Positions 46,226 through 56,666 are shown, counted from the first letter of the stretch. The stretch is DNA of 64,000 bases from Sphingomonas paeninsulae (GCF_003660165.1 NZ_CP032829.1:1364001-1428000); one strand, 5' to 3'. Numbers and translations are program-made. The notes: a model not told the origin generated them from the sequence alone.

Positions 46226-47115
46226 TGGCAGTGCGTTCTGCAACCGTCGCAGATCGTGGCTTATTGCCAGAGGGGCGACTGGCGGGGCCTATGCCCTGGG
46301 TGATTGCGATCATGACTTTCCTGACCGTACTTGCGGCCGCCGCGGGTCTCGGTCTTGGCGGCGCGGCGTCGGGCCTAGGGCAGCAACTTGCGGGGCGGAT
46401 TACCATCCAGATTATCGAAGCGAACCCCGATTTCCGTGAGCAGCAGGCGCGGCGCGCGCTCAACGAACTTTCGCATCTGTCGGCGGTTTCGACTTTCGCG
46501 CGCGTCGACGAGGCAAAGATGCAGGCGTTGCTGGAACCCTGGCTCGGGCGTGAAGGGCTATCCCGCGATTTGCCCGTCCCGGTCCTGATCGATGTGACCA
46601 TGGCAAAGGGAGAGGCGCGCGATGTCGCCGATCTGACGCAAGCGATCAATGCCGTCGCACCTTCAGCCCAGATCGAAGCTCATGCACAGTGGCTCGGTCC
46701 GCTTGCCGGGCTGCTGGCGACGCTGCGCTGGCTGTCGGTGGGCCTTGTCGCATTGATGGCCGCCGCAATGGCCGCCGCTGTCGTGCTTGCCGCGCGGGCA
46801 GCACTTAATACCCACCGCGCGACGATCGACGTCATGCATCTAATGGGCGCAACCGATCGTCAGGTTGCCCGCTTGTTTCAACGGCGAGCCGGCCTTGATG
46901 CCTTGTTCGGCAGCTTGCTCGGATTTATCGGTGGGACCATGATCGTCCTGTTTATCGCCAATCGCCTTAGCGCGGTCGATGCCGCGCTTTTCGATCAGGG
47001 TGGCCTTGGCTCGATCGATTGGCTGATTATCTTTCTTGTACCCGCAGGGGCCGTAGCTTTGGCCGTGGTAACTGCCCGTGCAACGGTGCTGCGTGCATTG
47101 GCGCGTATGCTATGA
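46225..47115 (+). CDS. ftsX: cell division protein FtsX
   Basis: A 296-residue ABC permease. One transmembrane helix lies near 30-52, then a periplasmic loop of about 110 residues, then three helices (about 155-185, 230-250 and 265-290). This is the FtsX topology. In other bacteria the large periplasmic loop recruits a hydrolase activator. Low sequence conservation is normal for this family; assignment rests on topology and on coupling with ftsE. Confidence 0.9.
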   Translation: MAVRSATVADRGLLPEGRLAGPMPWVIAIMTFLTVLAAAAGLGLGGAASGLGQQLAGRITIQIIEANPDFREQQARRALNELSHLSAVSTFARVDEAKMQALLEPWLGREGLSRDLPVPVLIDVTMAKGEARDVADLTQAINAVAPSAQIEAHAQWLGPLAGLLATLRWLSVGLVALMAAAMAAAVVLAARAALNTHRATIDVMHLMGATDRQVARLFQRRAGLDALFGSLLGFIGGTMIVLFIANRLSAVDAALFDQGGLGSIDWLIIFLVPAGAVALAVVTARATVLRALARML

Positions 47116-47642
47116 TTCGGCGCCTTCTTTCGCTGGTGGTACTGGTCTGGGTGTTGGGCTTTGCCCTGTTCGTCGTAACGCTCCCGCAACCCGCCGACGA
47201 TCGCTTTACAGATGCCATTGTGGTGCCGACCGGCGCGCCGGGTCGCATTCCGCGAGGACTTGAACTGCTTCAGGCGGGAAAGGCAAAGCGGATGCTGATA
47301 ACCGGCGTCGACAGGGCAGTTAAACCGCATGAACTCGCCATTACGCAAAAAGTCCCCGTCGCGTTGTTTTCGAGCAGCATCGATCTTGGGCATGAGGCTG
47401 TTGATACACGGTCCAACGGTGAGGAAACTGCAACGTGGCTGGCCGCGCGCAATTACCATAGCGTGCGGCTCGTCACGACGGACTGGCATATGCGCCGCGC
47501 GCGCTTCGAACTAGAACACGCCATCGGGGACAAGATCATGATATTACCCGACGCCGTCGTCAGTGAGGCGGGGCTGACCGTTTTGCTGAAGGAATATAAC
47601 AAATATCTATTTCGCCGCGTCGCGGTTCTGGTTGGGCTATGA
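47112..47642 (+). CDS. YdcF family protein (DUF218)
   Basis: A 176-residue membrane-anchored protein. An N-terminal hydrophobic helix (residues 5-25) is followed by the DUF218 domain: DAIVVPTGAPGRIPRGLELL, KRMLITGVD, SNGEETATWLAARNY, and VTTDWHMRRARFEL. Members such as SanA/ElyC affect cell-envelope or undecaprenyl-phosphate use. It starts by ATGA overlap with ftsX and is coupled to plsC the same way, so the ftsE-ftsX-ydcF-plsC genes form one unit. Confidence 0.9.
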   Translation: MIRRLLSLVVLVWVLGFALFVVTLPQPADDRFTDAIVVPTGAPGRIPRGLELLQAGKAKRMLITGVDRAVKPHELAITQKVPVALFSSSIDLGHEAVDTRSNGEETATWLAARNYHSVRLVTTDWHMRRARFELEHAIGDKIMILPDAVVSEAGLTVLLKEYNKYLFRRVAVLVGL

Positions 47643-48337
47643 GTAGTTTTGTGACGTTTGTCCGTTCGCTGTTGTTCAACATTATATTCTACATCGGCAG
47701 CGTGCCGCTGGTGACTGTGGCGGCCCTGTCGGTCTTTTTCGGTCAGGATGCCGTCATCGCGTCATCCCGCGTTTGGGCGCAATATCATTGGTTCTGCGTT
47801 CGCTGGCTGCTCGGCATTAAAACTGTGATCGAGGGAAAATTTCCTACCGGCGCGGCTATCATCGCCATTAAACACGAGGCTATGTTCGAAACGATCGAGG
47901 TTTTGCATCTGATTGGCCGTCCAGCCGTCGTTGCCAAGGCCGAGTTACTGACCATCCCGGTTTGGGGCCGGGCGGCACACCGTCACGGAGTTATACCCGT
48001 TGCGCGTGAAACCGGTTCTGCGGCATTGCGCCGAATGCTGAAAGCGGCACGCGAAGCCGTCGCCCTCAATCGCCCAATCGTTATCTTTCCAGAGGGGACA
48101 CGTGTTGCTCCCGGTGAGCAACCGCCGCTGCGGGCGGGCATCGCCGGCCTATACAAGACATTGGGCCTGCCCGTTGTTCCCGTCGCACTAAATAGCGGGC
48201 GCTTATGGCCAAAACACAAATTCATGAAGCGCAGCGGCACGATCAACATACTCATTGGCGAGCCGATCCCGCCTGGTCTTGGTCGCGAGGAAATCGAAGC
48301 GCGAATTCACGCCGCGATAAACGTTTTCAATCATTAG
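47639..48337 (+). CDS. plsC: 1-acyl-sn-glycerol-3-phosphate acyltransferase (PlsC family)
   Basis: A 232-residue acyltransferase adding an acyl chain to lysophosphatidate in membrane lipid synthesis. An N-terminal hydrophobic segment is followed by the catalytic HX4D-type motif, here H79-EAMF-E84 (Glu in place of Asp), then FPEGTR and the NSGRLWP motif near the C terminus. It is coupled to ydcF by ATGA and ends 6 bp before the convergent tyrC stop. Confidence 0.9.
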   Translation: MSSFVTFVRSLLFNIIFYIGSVPLVTVAALSVFFGQDAVIASSRVWAQYHWFCVRWLLGIKTVIEGKFPTGAAIIAIKHEAMFETIEVLHLIGRPAVVAKAELLTIPVWGRAAHRHGVIPVARETGSAALRRMLKAAREAVALNRPIVIFPEGTRVAPGEQPPLRAGIAGLYKTLGLPVVPVALNSGRLWPKHKFMKRSGTINILIGEPIPPGLGREEIEARIHAAINVFNH

Positions 48338-48342
48338 TTAGG

Positions 48343-49251
48343 TCAGTGATCGGAACGCCCGAAATCAGGCCTTCCGTCATCCTGTCCCTGTTCGATGATA
48401 CTCCGCCGTACGGCCCGCGTGCGGGTAAACAAATCGAACAGGGCATCACCATCGCCCCAACGGATGGCGCGCTGTAACGCCGTCAAGTCTTCGCTAAACC
48501 GCTGGAGCATCTCGAGCACCGCATCCTTGTTCGTCAGGAACACATCGCGCCACATTGTCGGATCGGACGCCGCGATCCGGGTAAAGTCACGGAAACCGCC
48601 TGCCGAATATTTGATAACCTCCGACTGTGTTACGCTTTCCAGATCGGAAGCGGTGCCGACGATCGTATAGGCAATCAGATGTGGCAGATGGCTTGTGATT
48701 GCCAGAACCTTGTCGTGATGGGCAGGCTCCATCGTCTCGACCTCAGCCCCCAGCCGCTTCCAAAACTCGGTCACGCGCAGCACCGCAGCCTCGGGCGTTC
48801 CGGGCACGGGTGTCAGAATGCACCAGCGATGATGGAAAAGCGCGGCAAACCCGGCATCTGGTCCGCTGCGCTCGGTTCCTGCCACCGGATGTGCAGGCAC
48901 AACCGCGTTGTTTGGCAACGCGGACGCCAGTGCTGCCGCGACGCCCGCCTTTGATGATCCGACATCGCTGACAATCGCTTCGGGGGGCAAATCGGCGGCG
49001 ATGCTCTCTGCCACCTCACCCATCGCGCCCACCGGCACGCAAAGGATTACCAGATCGGCGTCGGTGACCGACGTACCCGCCGTGTCGGTTACATCGTCGC
49101 ACAGGTCCAGGGCCCGCACTGTTTCGCGAACCGCCGCGTCACCATCATGCCCGGTCAGGTGAACCGTCGGCATAGCCTCTCGCACCGCGCGCAAAATCGA
49201 CGATCCGATCAGGCCGAGTCCGATGACCGATACGCGCGCAAACGGCAGCAT
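48343..49251 (-). CDS. tyrC: prephenate/arogenate (cyclohexadienyl) dehydrogenase
   Basis: A 302-residue NAD-dependent enzyme giving tyrosine precursor from prephenate or arogenate. The N-terminal nucleotide loop is VIGLGLIGSS, with later VSDVGSSKAG, PAHPVAGTERSGPDAG and the catalytic-region TSHLPHLIAY. It follows hisC with a one-base TGATG overlap. Zymomonas has the same hisC-tyrC pair, where the enzyme accepts both substrates; the symbol follows that. Confidence 0.9.
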   Translation of the reverse strand: MLPFARVSVIGLGLIGSSILRAVREAMPTVHLTGHDGDAAVRETVRALDLCDDVTDTAGTSVTDADLVILCVPVGAMGEVAESIAADLPPEAIVSDVGSSKAGVAAALASALPNNAVVPAHPVAGTERSGPDAGFAALFHHRWCILTPVPGTPEAAVLRVTEFWKRLGAEVETMEPAHHDKVLAITSHLPHLIAYTIVGTASDLESVTQSEVIKYSAGGFRDFTRIAASDPTMWRDVFLTNKDAVLEMLQRFSEDLTALQRAIRWGDGDALFDLFTRTRAVRRSIIEQGQDDGRPDFGRSDH

Positions 49252-50375
49252 CAGGCGGTTTCGCTCACTTTTTCGGCAACGATCGCACGCAACGCTGCGA
49301 CCAGCCCAAGCATCTCATCTTCGGTTCCGATGGTGATTCGCAATCCGTGGCCCAGCTTCTGCCCCGGCAACCAGCGCACGATATAGCCGCTATCCATCAG
49401 CGCGTGATACGTCGTTTCCGCCGTCAAACTCCCCTCGAACAATATCAGCAGAAAGTTTGCCTTTGACGGCACGGCACGCAGGCCCGCATTACCCAGCTTC
49501 CCGATTTCCTCGACCAGCCACGCGCGCCACCGAACATTATGCGCCCGGCTGTTTTCGATAAAATTTTTGGCCCCCAACGCCGCGATGGCCGCGTTCTGCC
49601 CAGCTGTCGTAACGTTAAACGGTGCACGAATCCGATGCATCGCATCAACCGCAGCCGCCGGACCATAGCCCCAGCCGATCCGCTCAGCCGCCAGCCCGTG
49701 GATCTTTGAAAACGTCCGCGTAATTACAACGTTCGATTGTGTCTTTGCCAGTTCCAGCCCGCCATCATCATCGGCGTCCTCCAGATATTCGGCATAAGCC
49801 TGATCGAGAACGAGCAGTACCGTTTTCGGCAAAGCCGCGTGCAGGCGCGCAATCTCGGCCTTTGTGGAATATGTCCCCGTCGGATTGTTCGGGTTGGCGA
49901 TAAACACGATCCGCGTCCGATCCGTCACTGCTGCAAGTACAGCATCCACATCGGTCGCATAATCGGTATCGGGGGCGATAACTGGCTCGGCCCCAACGCG
50001 CCGCGTCGCAATTTCGTAAACCGCAAAGCCGTAACGCACAAAGATCACCTCATCGCCCGGCCCGGCATAGGCTCCCGCGATCAGATGCAGGATCTCATCT
50101 GATCCCGTTCCATAAATCACCCGCGCCGGGTCCAGCCCGTATTGCGCGGCAATCTTTTCGCGCAACGCACTGGCACCCGCATCGGGATACCGCTCCAGAT
50201 CGCCTGCATGGGCCGCAAAACCAGCCCGCGCCGCTTCGCTCGTTCCCAAAGGATTTTCGTTGGAAGACAGCTTAGCGACCTTGCGCCCGTCATCCGTGGT
50301 CGAACGCCCCGGTACATAGGGCGCGATTGCCATGACCCAGTCTTTTGGCCGGGGCGAATTCGTATCTATTGTCAT
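49251..50375 (-). CDS. hisC: histidinol-phosphate / aromatic amino acid aminotransferase
   Basis: A 374-residue PLP aminotransferase of fold type I. The Schiff-base Lys is in [20 protein letters not shown]; other signatures are [10 protein letters not shown] at the N terminus and [12 protein letters not shown]. It works in histidine synthesis and, by its pairing with tyrC, probably also in tyrosine and phenylalanine formation. It is divergent from metX. Confidence 0.94.
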   Translation of the reverse strand: MTIDTNSPRPKDWVMAIAPYVPGRSTTDDGRKVAKLSSNENPLGTSEAARAGFAAHAGDLERYPDAGASALREKIAAQYGLDPARVIYGTGSDEILHLIAGAYAGPGDEVIFVRYGFAVYEIATRRVGAEPVIAPDTDYATDVDAVLAAVTDRTRIVFIANPNNPTGTYSTKAEIARLHAALPKTVLLVLDQAYAEYLEDADDDGGLELAKTQSNVVITRTFSKIHGLAAERIGWGYGPAAAVDAMHRIRAPFNVTTAGQNAAIAALGAKNFIENSRAHNVRWRAWLVEEIGKLGNAGLRAVPSKANFLLILFEGSLTAETTYHALMDSGYIVRWLPGQKLGHGLRITIGTEDEMLGLVAALRAIVAEKVSETA

Positions 50376-50436
50376 GCTCTCGCACTAGCGCCCAGCCGCC
50401 TGCGTTGACAAGTTAAGCACCACCGTCCTAGCCGCA

Positions 50437-51558
50437 ATGGTGATGAGTGAAGACCAACGCTTCGGTCCCGATCGGCGGGTGACATTGCCGGGACCGCTTG
50501 CGCTCGACGGTGGCGCGACGCTGTCGCCGGTCGAAATCGGCTATGAAACCTACGGCACGCTCAACGCCGCCAAATCCAACGCCATCTTCATCACCCACGC
50601 TCTGACTGGCGACCAGCATATCGCCAGTCCCCACCCGATGACCGGCAAACCTGGATGGTGGGCGCGCATGGTCGGCCCCGGCAAACCCATCGACACCGAC
50701 CGTTTTTTCGTGATCTGTTCGAACGTCATCGGCAGTTGCATGGGCTCGTCCGGTCCCGGCAGCCTTGCTCCCGACGGCGCACCCTTCGCTATGCGCTTCC
50801 CCGTTATCACCATCCGCGACATGGTCCGTGCGCAAGCCTTGCTGCTCGACCACCTTGGCATCGATACGCTTCACGCCGTCGTTGGCGGCTCGATGGGCGG
50901 GATGCAGGCGCTTAGCTGGGCCGCGACCTTCCCCGACCGTGTGCAGGCCGCGCTCGTCATCGCGTCGACCGCGCGCCATTCCGCGCAGAACATCGCCTTC
51001 CACGAAGTCGGACGTCAAGCGATCATGGCCGACCCCAACTGGCGCGGCGGCCAATATTATGCCGATGGCGTGTCGCCAGCCGCTGGCCTCGCCGTTGCGC
51101 GCATGGCCGCCCATATCACCTATCTCTCCGAATCGGGCCTGACGGAAAAGTTCGGCCGCCGCCTGCAAGCGCGCGAAGCCAAGACTTTTGGCTTCGACGC
51201 CGATTTTCAGGTTGAAAGCTATCTCCGTCATCAGGGCCTGAGCTTTTCGGACAGGTTCGATGCCAACTCTTACCTCTACATCACCCGCGCGATGGATTAT
51301 TTCGATCTGGCGGAGGAACATGGCGGGATGCTCGCCAACGCCTTTCGTGGCTCGAAAACGCGGTTTTGCCTCGTCAGTTTCGACACCGACTGGCTCTACC
51401 CTACGTCCGAATCACGCAACGTCGTTCACGCCTTGAACGCATCGGGCGCGCCCGCCAGCTTCGTCGAACTGTCCGCGCCATTCGGTCACGACAGTTTCCT
51501 GCTCGATGTCCCTGCCCTCGACCGCGTGGTGTCGGGCTTCCTGTGCCCGGAATGCTAA
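50437..51558 (+). CDS. metX: homoserine O-acyltransferase MetX
   Basis: A 373-residue alpha/beta-hydrolase-fold enzyme activating homoserine in methionine synthesis. The nucleophile is S152 in [12 protein letters not shown], with the Asp in SFDTDWLYP and the His in GHDSFLLD. Acetyl- versus succinyl-CoA preference cannot be read safely; the enzyme is at least of the MetX family. Starts at 50437 and 50443 are both possible. It is coupled to metW (TAATG). Confidence 0.93.
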   Translation: MVMSEDQRFGPDRRVTLPGPLALDGGATLSPVEIGYETYGTLNAAKSNAIFITHALTGDQHIASPHPMTGKPGWWARMVGPGKPIDTDRFFVICSNVIGSCMGSSGPGSLAPDGAPFAMRFPVITIRDMVRAQALLLDHLGIDTLHAVVGGSMGGMQALSWAATFPDRVQAALVIASTARHSAQNIAFHEVGRQAIMADPNWRGGQYYADGVSPAAGLAVARMAAHITYLSESGLTEKFGRRLQAREAKTFGFDADFQVESYLRHQGLSFSDRFDANSYLYITRAMDYFDLAEEHGGMLANAFRGSKTRFCLVSFDTDWLYPTSESRNVVHALNASGAPASFVELSAPFGHDSFLLDVPALDRVVSGFLCPEC

Positions 51559-52145
51559 TGAGCCTCCGCGCCGATCTTTCAATCATCGCCGACCACGTCC
51601 GTAGCGGCTCGCGCGTCCTCGACGTCGGGTGCAGCGATGGCGCATTGATGGCCGAACTCCGCGACCGCAAAGGCGTCGACGCGCGTGGCATAGAGATTGA
51701 TGGAAGTGACGTCACGGCGGCACTCGCGCGCGGGCTATCCGTGATTCAAGGCGACGCCGACACCGATCTGGCGGACTATCCCGACGCCAGCTTCGACTAT
51801 GCGATCCTCAGCCAGACGCTCCAGACAACCCGCCGCCCCGATCGCGTCCTCGATCAGCTCCTGCGCGTCGGCTCCAAAGCATTCGTGTCTTTTCCCAACT
51901 TCGCTCACTGGCGCGTCAGGGCATCGCTCTTATGGGGCGGACGGATGCCGGTAACCCGCTCGCTACCGATCGCATGGTACGAAACCCCGAACATCCACCA
52001 TCTGACCATCGACGACTTTCGCGCCCACGTCCGCGAACGCGATATCAAGGTCGAGGGATCATGGTTTCTGTCCGGCGAAAAACTCACCGGCGAGGCTGTT
52101 GCCAATTTCCGCGCCGAACACGCCGTCTTCCTGTTGAGTCGCTAA
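51558..52145 (+). CDS. metW: methionine biosynthesis protein MetW
   Basis: A 195-residue SAM-methyltransferase-fold protein, the partner of MetX in many Proteobacteria. [14 protein letters not shown], then VLDVGCSDGALM (motif I) and DYAILSQTLQTTRRPDRVLDQLL, SFPNFAHWRVR and WYETPNIHHLT are characteristic. The ATG 51558 overlaps the metX stop; an ATG at 51552 is also possible. Its precise role is not resolved in the family. Confidence 0.95.
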   Translation: MSLRADLSIIADHVRSGSRVLDVGCSDGALMAELRDRKGVDARGIEIDGSDVTAALARGLSVIQGDADTDLADYPDASFDYAILSQTLQTTRRPDRVLDQLLRVGSKAFVSFPNFAHWRVRASLLWGGRMPVTRSLPIAWYETPNIHHLTIDDFRAHVRERDIKVEGSWFLSGEKLTGEAVANFRAEHAVFLLSR

Positions 52146-52163
52146 CAAGAGAACGCCATCTGC

Positions 52164-53041
52164 TCACTCACCGACCGTCACTGTAACCCGAAACAGGCGC
52201 TTCGTACCTGGAGCAACCTCGAAAACTCCCGGCTTGCTTCGGAAGTCTCCTGCATAGCCTTCGGGATCGGCGATCCCCGCCCATGGCTCAATGCACAGAT
52301 AATGCGCACCCGGTTTCATCCAGATCCCCAGCATCGAAGTATCGGGAAAGGCAATGTCCAGCCCAGGCTTTCCCGGCACCCCATAATGTACGCACCGACT
52401 TTCAAGCTCGTCCCAGACGAGAGCGTCGTTCGTGAACAGCTCATCCTTCAAATGCAGGACATTGCCCTCGACAGGAGTCTCGCGCTTTGCTGTCGCGATC
52501 AAGCCGTCGGGAGATATCTCCTTCAATGCCCCGGCTCATCCCGCTCAAAACGAACCTGATGCTGCTCTTTCGTGCCGCCAAAAGGCAGCGGCCACGCAAA
52601 TGCCGGATGAAAGCCGAAACTCGCAGGCATCGAAACATCGCCCGTGTTCCGAACCGTCGCCGTCATCGACAAAGTCCGCTCCTGCACTGTGAACGCCATC
52701 TCCAGCGCAAAAGCGAAAGGGTAATGCGCCCGCGTCGCCGCGCCATCGGTCAGTTGAAACGTCGCCGATGCCTCATCCGACCGCACCAGATCGAAATGCG
52801 ACCGCCGCGCGAACCCGTGTTTGGGCATCTCATACTCTACGCTGTCCAGCCGGTAATGATCGTGATTCACCCGCCCGACGATCGGAAACAGGACCGGCGC
52901 ATGGCCCGTCCAGAACGCAGGATCGGCATCGGTCATGAACTGCCGACCCTCGGCATCGAGCAAAGACTGCAGTTCTGCCCCGTGAGGTGATATTTCGGCG
53001 GTCAGGAAATCGGAGGCAATCGTTACAGATTCGGCGGCCAT
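52164..53041 (-). pseudogene. aldose 1-epimerase family protein, disrupted by a frameshift
   Basis: Two overlapping frames together make one about 290-residue galactose mutarotase-like protein. The first (from ATG 53041) covers the N-terminal half, with the HGAELQSLLD and GFHPAFAWPL regions; it ends in EPGH. The second continues the family sequence from LKEISPDGLIA to the WMKPGAHYLCIEPWAGIADPEG C terminus. The break is at a run of four C (plus strand 52529-52532); one more C would restore the frame. Either a real pseudogene or a base-calling error. Confidence 0.85.
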
Positions 53042-53080
53042 CACATTCTCCGTTTGGGATGCTCAACCTACCGCTTAACC

Positions 53081-53161
53081 CGCTTCTCTGAGCCTGTCGA
53101 AGGGCTGCCCTTCTGTTTGCCAAGGTAAACAGAACGGCTCGTCGACAAACTCAGGGAAGCG
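53081..53161. repeat. imperfect long inverted repeat downstream of pheT (REP-like)
   Basis: The outer arms CGCTTC/GAAGCG, CTGAG/CTCAG and GTCGA/TCGAC and the inner TTCTGTTT/AAACAGAA pair in nested order across 81 bp. The core CTGAGCCTGTCGAAGG resembles a short motif I recall as scattered in intergenic DNA of sphingomonads. It starts 16 bp after the pheT stop, so it may end the pheST transcript. Confidence 0.6.
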
Positions 53162-53176
53162 GATAAAATTTGGTAA

Positions 53177-55543
53177 TTACCCCCGCAGAACCGCTCCCGC
53201 CTTTGCTGCAGCAGCAACAATTTTGGCCGCAATCACGCCCAACTCGTCTTCGGTGAAACTCTTATCCACCGGCTGCAAAACAACCTCAACCGCCAGCGAC
53301 TTCTGCCCTTCCGGTACACCAGTCCCGGTAAACACATCGAACAACCGCGCGCCGGTAATCGCAACCTTGTCCGCACCCTTAACCGCCCGAAGCAGGGCAT
53401 CGCCCGCCACATCGACAGAAACCAGAAACGCAAAGTCACGCCGCACAGCTTGAAGCGGGGGAGGCGTAAACGCAGGTCGCATGAACCCCGACCCACGCTT
53501 GGCCGGAATCGCATCCAGATAAATCTCTGCCGCCACAACTGCACCGCTCAGATCGAACGCCTTGGCAGTCGCTGGATGCAACGCACCGAAACTCGCCAGC
53601 ACGGTCTTCGGTCCAAGCCGCAGTGTACCCGACTGACCGGGATGATAATGCGCCCCCGCCTCACCGAATATCTGCAAATTCTCGACCGGAGCACCCGCCG
53701 CTTCCAACAGGGCAATCGCCTCCGCCTTGGCATCGAACGCATCGAACGCCTGCGCTTTGCCATCGGCCCAGCCACGCGCCGACCGCTCACCGGCCAGCAC
53801 AATCCCAACCGTCGCCCGCTCGGCATCGGCCAGATATCGCCGCCCGATCTCGAACAGTCGGATGCCGTCGGCCCCGCGATCCGCATTGCGTTGCGCCGCC
53901 GATAACAGGCCGGGCAGCATCGACGGCCGCATCACCTTCAGATCTTCCGAAATCGGATTGCTCAACGTCCAACTGCTGCCACCAAAGGCCGCCGCCTGCG
54001 TCTCGCTCAGGAAACTCCAGGTGATCGCTTCGTTCAACCCACGCGCCGCAGCCGTTCGCCGAACTTTGCGCTCCTGCTTTTGCGCAGGAGTAGCCGTCGG
54101 CTTGGCAACGCCTTCCGCACGCGGCAGCGCGACTGACACGACCTTGTCCAGCCCGACGATCCGCACGACTTCTTCAACCAGATCGGCCGGGCCATCGACG
54201 TCACGACGCCAGGTCGGCACGGTGACGTTCCAGTCCGAAGCAACGCCGAACCCAAGCCGCTCCAGAATCGCCTTCTGCTCAGCGGGTTCAACGTCAACGC
54301 CACCCAACCGCGCACATAGCCCGGTATCGTAGGCGATAATCTTTGGCGACACCGGCGGCTGACCCGCATGAACGACCTCGGAAGCCTCGCCACCACAAAT
54401 TGACTGGATCAGTCCGGTAATCAGCGCCAGCGCATTGTCCAGAAACGCCGGATCAACGCCCCGCTCAAACCGCGCGCGCGCATCCGAAGTCAGCAGCAAA
54501 GCCTGCCCCGTCCGCGCAATCCGCTCAGGGTCGAAATAGGCGACCTCCAGCAGAACGTCGGTCGTCGCGTCCGAAACACCTGAATGTTCGCCACCCATGA
54601 TGCCCGCAATGTCATGCACGCCATTGTCATCGGCGATCACGGTCATCGTCGATGTCAGCGTATAGTCTTTACCGTTCAGGGCGGTGGCCGTTTCGCCATC
54701 GGTTGCGCGTCGGGCAACGACCGCACCCGACAGTTGCGCCAGATCATAGGCATGGCTCGGGCGCCCATGATCGAACATCACATAGTTGGTAATATCGACC
54801 AGCGCGGAAATGGGTCGCTGACCGACCGCTTTCAAACGGTTCTGTATCCACTCGGGCGACGGACCATTGGTCACGCCGCGAATGATGCGACCATAAAAAG
54901 CAGGGCAACCTTCGGCGTCATCAGTCCGAATTTCGGTTGAACAGGGGAAATTGTCCACAATCTGGGGGATATTCAGCGGTTTCAGCGTCCCGGCACCAGC
55001 CGCCGCCAGATCGCGCGCAATCCCGCGAACGCCCATGCAATCCTGCCGATTGGGCGTAATCGCAATATCGAATACCGGATCGTCCAGCTTCGCCCAGCTC
55101 GCATAGACCTGACCGATTGGCGCATCGGCAGGAAGCTCGATGATACCATCATGCTCCTCACCTAACTCCAGCTCGCGCACCGAACACATCATGCCGTTCG
55201 ATTCGACTCCACGAATCGCCGCGACTTTCAGGACCATGCCGTTCGACGGAACGACAGCGCCCGGCGCACCGAACACGCCGACCAATCCCGCACGCGCATT
55301 GGGCGCGCCGCAAACGACTTGCAGTGGCCCGTCGCCAGCATCGACGGTCAGCACTTGCAGTTTGTCCGCCTGCGGATGTGGCGCGGCGGTCAAAACCTTG
55401 GCGATTCTGAACGATTTCAGCTTTTCCGCTGCGTTTTCGATTCCTTCGACCTCAAGGCCGATGGCGTTCAACGTGTCGGCAAGTTGTTCTACCGAGTGGT
55501 TGGTTTCAAGATGATCTTGCAGCCAGCTTAAAGTGAACTTCAT
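53177..55543 (-). CDS. pheT: phenylalanyl-tRNA synthetase beta subunit
   Basis: A 788-residue subunit of the heterotetrameric PheRS. Domains in order: N-terminal helical start [12 protein letters not shown], the tRNA-binding OB-fold ([24 protein letters not shown]), B3/B4 editing (around [18 protein letters not shown]), B5 ([21 protein letters not shown]), catalytic-like core and the C-terminal FDX-ACB domain ([15 protein letters not shown]). ATG 55543 overlaps the pheS stop; longer in-frame starts lie inside pheS. Confidence 0.97.
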   Translation of the reverse strand: MKFTLSWLQDHLETNHSVEQLADTLNAIGLEVEGIENAAEKLKSFRIAKVLTAAPHPQADKLQVLTVDAGDGPLQVVCGAPNARAGLVGVFGAPGAVVPSNGMVLKVAAIRGVESNGMMCSVRELELGEEHDGIIELPADAPIGQVYASWAKLDDPVFDIAITPNRQDCMGVRGIARDLAAAGAGTLKPLNIPQIVDNFPCSTEIRTDDAEGCPAFYGRIIRGVTNGPSPEWIQNRLKAVGQRPISALVDITNYVMFDHGRPSHAYDLAQLSGAVVARRATDGETATALNGKDYTLTSTMTVIADDNGVHDIAGIMGGEHSGVSDATTDVLLEVAYFDPERIARTGQALLLTSDARARFERGVDPAFLDNALALITGLIQSICGGEASEVVHAGQPPVSPKIIAYDTGLCARLGGVDVEPAEQKAILERLGFGVASDWNVTVPTWRRDVDGPADLVEEVVRIVGLDKVVSVALPRAEGVAKPTATPAQKQERKVRRTAAARGLNEAITWSFLSETQAAAFGGSSWTLSNPISEDLKVMRPSMLPGLLSAAQRNADRGADGIRLFEIGRRYLADAERATVGIVLAGERSARGWADGKAQAFDAFDAKAEAIALLEAAGAPVENLQIFGEAGAHYHPGQSGTLRLGPKTVLASFGALHPATAKAFDLSGAVVAAEIYLDAIPAKRGSGFMRPAFTPPPLQAVRRDFAFLVSVDVAGDALLRAVKGADKVAITGARLFDVFTGTGVPEGQKSLAVEVVLQPVDKSFTEDELGVIAAKIVAAAAKAGAVLRG

Positions 55544-56610
55544 GCTCCGACTCCTGCGCTGAGTGTTGGAACATCGAAGGCCGAGAACCCGTAATGTTTC
55601 AGCCAGCGCAAATCGCCGTCGAAGAACGGTCGCAGATCGTCCATCCCGTATTTCAGCATCGCCAGCCGGTCGATCCCGGTCCCGAATGCAAAACCTTGCC
55701 ATTCGTCAGGGTCCAGCCCGCAGGATTCGATAACCCGGCGGTGAACCATCCCGCTGCCCAGCACTTCCATCCAGCCTTCGCTGCCGCCGATCACGCGCTT
55801 TCCCTTTTCGATAGAATAGCCGACATCGACCTCGACCGAAGGTTCGGTGAACGGGAAATAGCTCGGGCGCAGGCGGAGGACGACATCGTCGCGCTCGAAG
55901 AACGCCTTTAGGAACGTCTCAAGCGTCCACTTCAAATGGCCGAGGTGGATACCGCGATCGATCACCAGCCCCTCGATCTGATGGAACATCGGCGTATGCG
56001 TCGCGTCGCTGTCCGATCGGTACACCCGTCCCGGCGCGATGATGCGGATTGGTGGCGACTGTGACGTCATGGTGCGAATCTGGACAGGCGAAGTGTGCGT
56101 GCGGAGCAGCATCTTCTTGCCATCGACTTCATCGGGGAAATAAAAAGTATCGTGCATCGCCCGCGCCGGATGTGTCTCCGGAATGTTGAGCGCGGTGAAA
56201 TTGTGCCAGTCGTCCTCGATCTCGGGACCGGTCGCGACGGCAAACCCCATATCGGCGAAAATTTCTGACAGCTCGTCCAGAACCTGACTAACCGGGTGCA
56301 CGCTGCCCCTCGGCGCTTCGGGCGCAGGCAAAGTCATATCGAGCCGCTCGGTAGCGAGCCTCGCATCCAAAGCTGCTGCGTCCAAACCCCGTTTTCGCTC
56401 CGCAATGCCAGCAGAAACCGTTTCACGCAGTCCGTTGATCCGTGGCCCTTCGGCCTGTCGCTGCTCGGGCGTCATCCCACCCAAAGTCTTCAACAAAGCG
56501 GACACAGAGCCCGCCTTGCCAAGGGCAGCGATCCGCACGGTTTCCAGCGCGTCCAGCGTGTCGGCGGCGGCGATGGCGGTCAGGAGTTCGGTTTGCAGAG
56601 CTTCGGTCAT
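55540..56610 (-). CDS. pheS: phenylalanyl-tRNA synthetase alpha subunit
   Basis: A 356-residue class II catalytic subunit. An N-terminal coiled-coil (about 1-90) precedes class II motifs: motif 1 [19 protein letters not shown], motif 2 [15 protein letters not shown] with TSPVQIRTM, and motif 3 [20 protein letters not shown] 56610 has CAGG at a good distance; a GTG at 56619 is also in frame but lacks a clear site. It is preceded by a strong hairpin in the rplT-pheS gap. Confidence 0.97.
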   Translation of the reverse strand: MTEALQTELLTAIAAADTLDALETVRIAALGKAGSVSALLKTLGGMTPEQRQAEGPRINGLRETVSAGIAERKRGLDAAALDARLATERLDMTLPAPEAPRGSVHPVSQVLDELSEIFADMGFAVATGPEIEDDWHNFTALNIPETHPARAMHDTFYFPDEVDGKKMLLRTHTSPVQIRTMTSQSPPIRIIAPGRVYRSDSDATHTPMFHQIEGLVIDRGIHLGHLKWTLETFLKAFFERDDVVLRLRPSYFPFTEPSVEVDVGYSIEKGKRVIGGSEGWMEVLGSGMVHRRVIESCGLDPDEWQGFAFGTGIDRLAMLKYGMDDLRPFFDGDLRWLKHYGFSAFDVPTLSAGVGA

Positions 56611-56626
56611 GACGGGCACCTGATAA

Positions 56627-56666
56627 GCAAAAGGGCATGAACGGCAATCCGTTCACGCCCTTTTGC
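56627..56666 (-). terminator. hairpin between rplT and pheS, terminator or attenuator
   Basis: Two 18-nt arms (56627-56644 and 56649-56666) pair with one mismatch around a 4-nt loop. The stems begin and end with A/T tracts (GCAAAAGGGC and GCCCTTTTGC). It follows rplT by 22 bp and precedes the pheS start by 17 bp, so it could separate the two units or act as an attenuator. Confidence 0.75.

Noticed and set aside
50376-50436. SAM-type riboswitch before metX
   Set aside because: The gap to hisC is only 61 bp and shows no aptamer-like structure.
50428-51321. 297-codon minus-strand open frame in metX
   Set aside because: metX is intact with its catalytic triad; the antisense frame has no domain.
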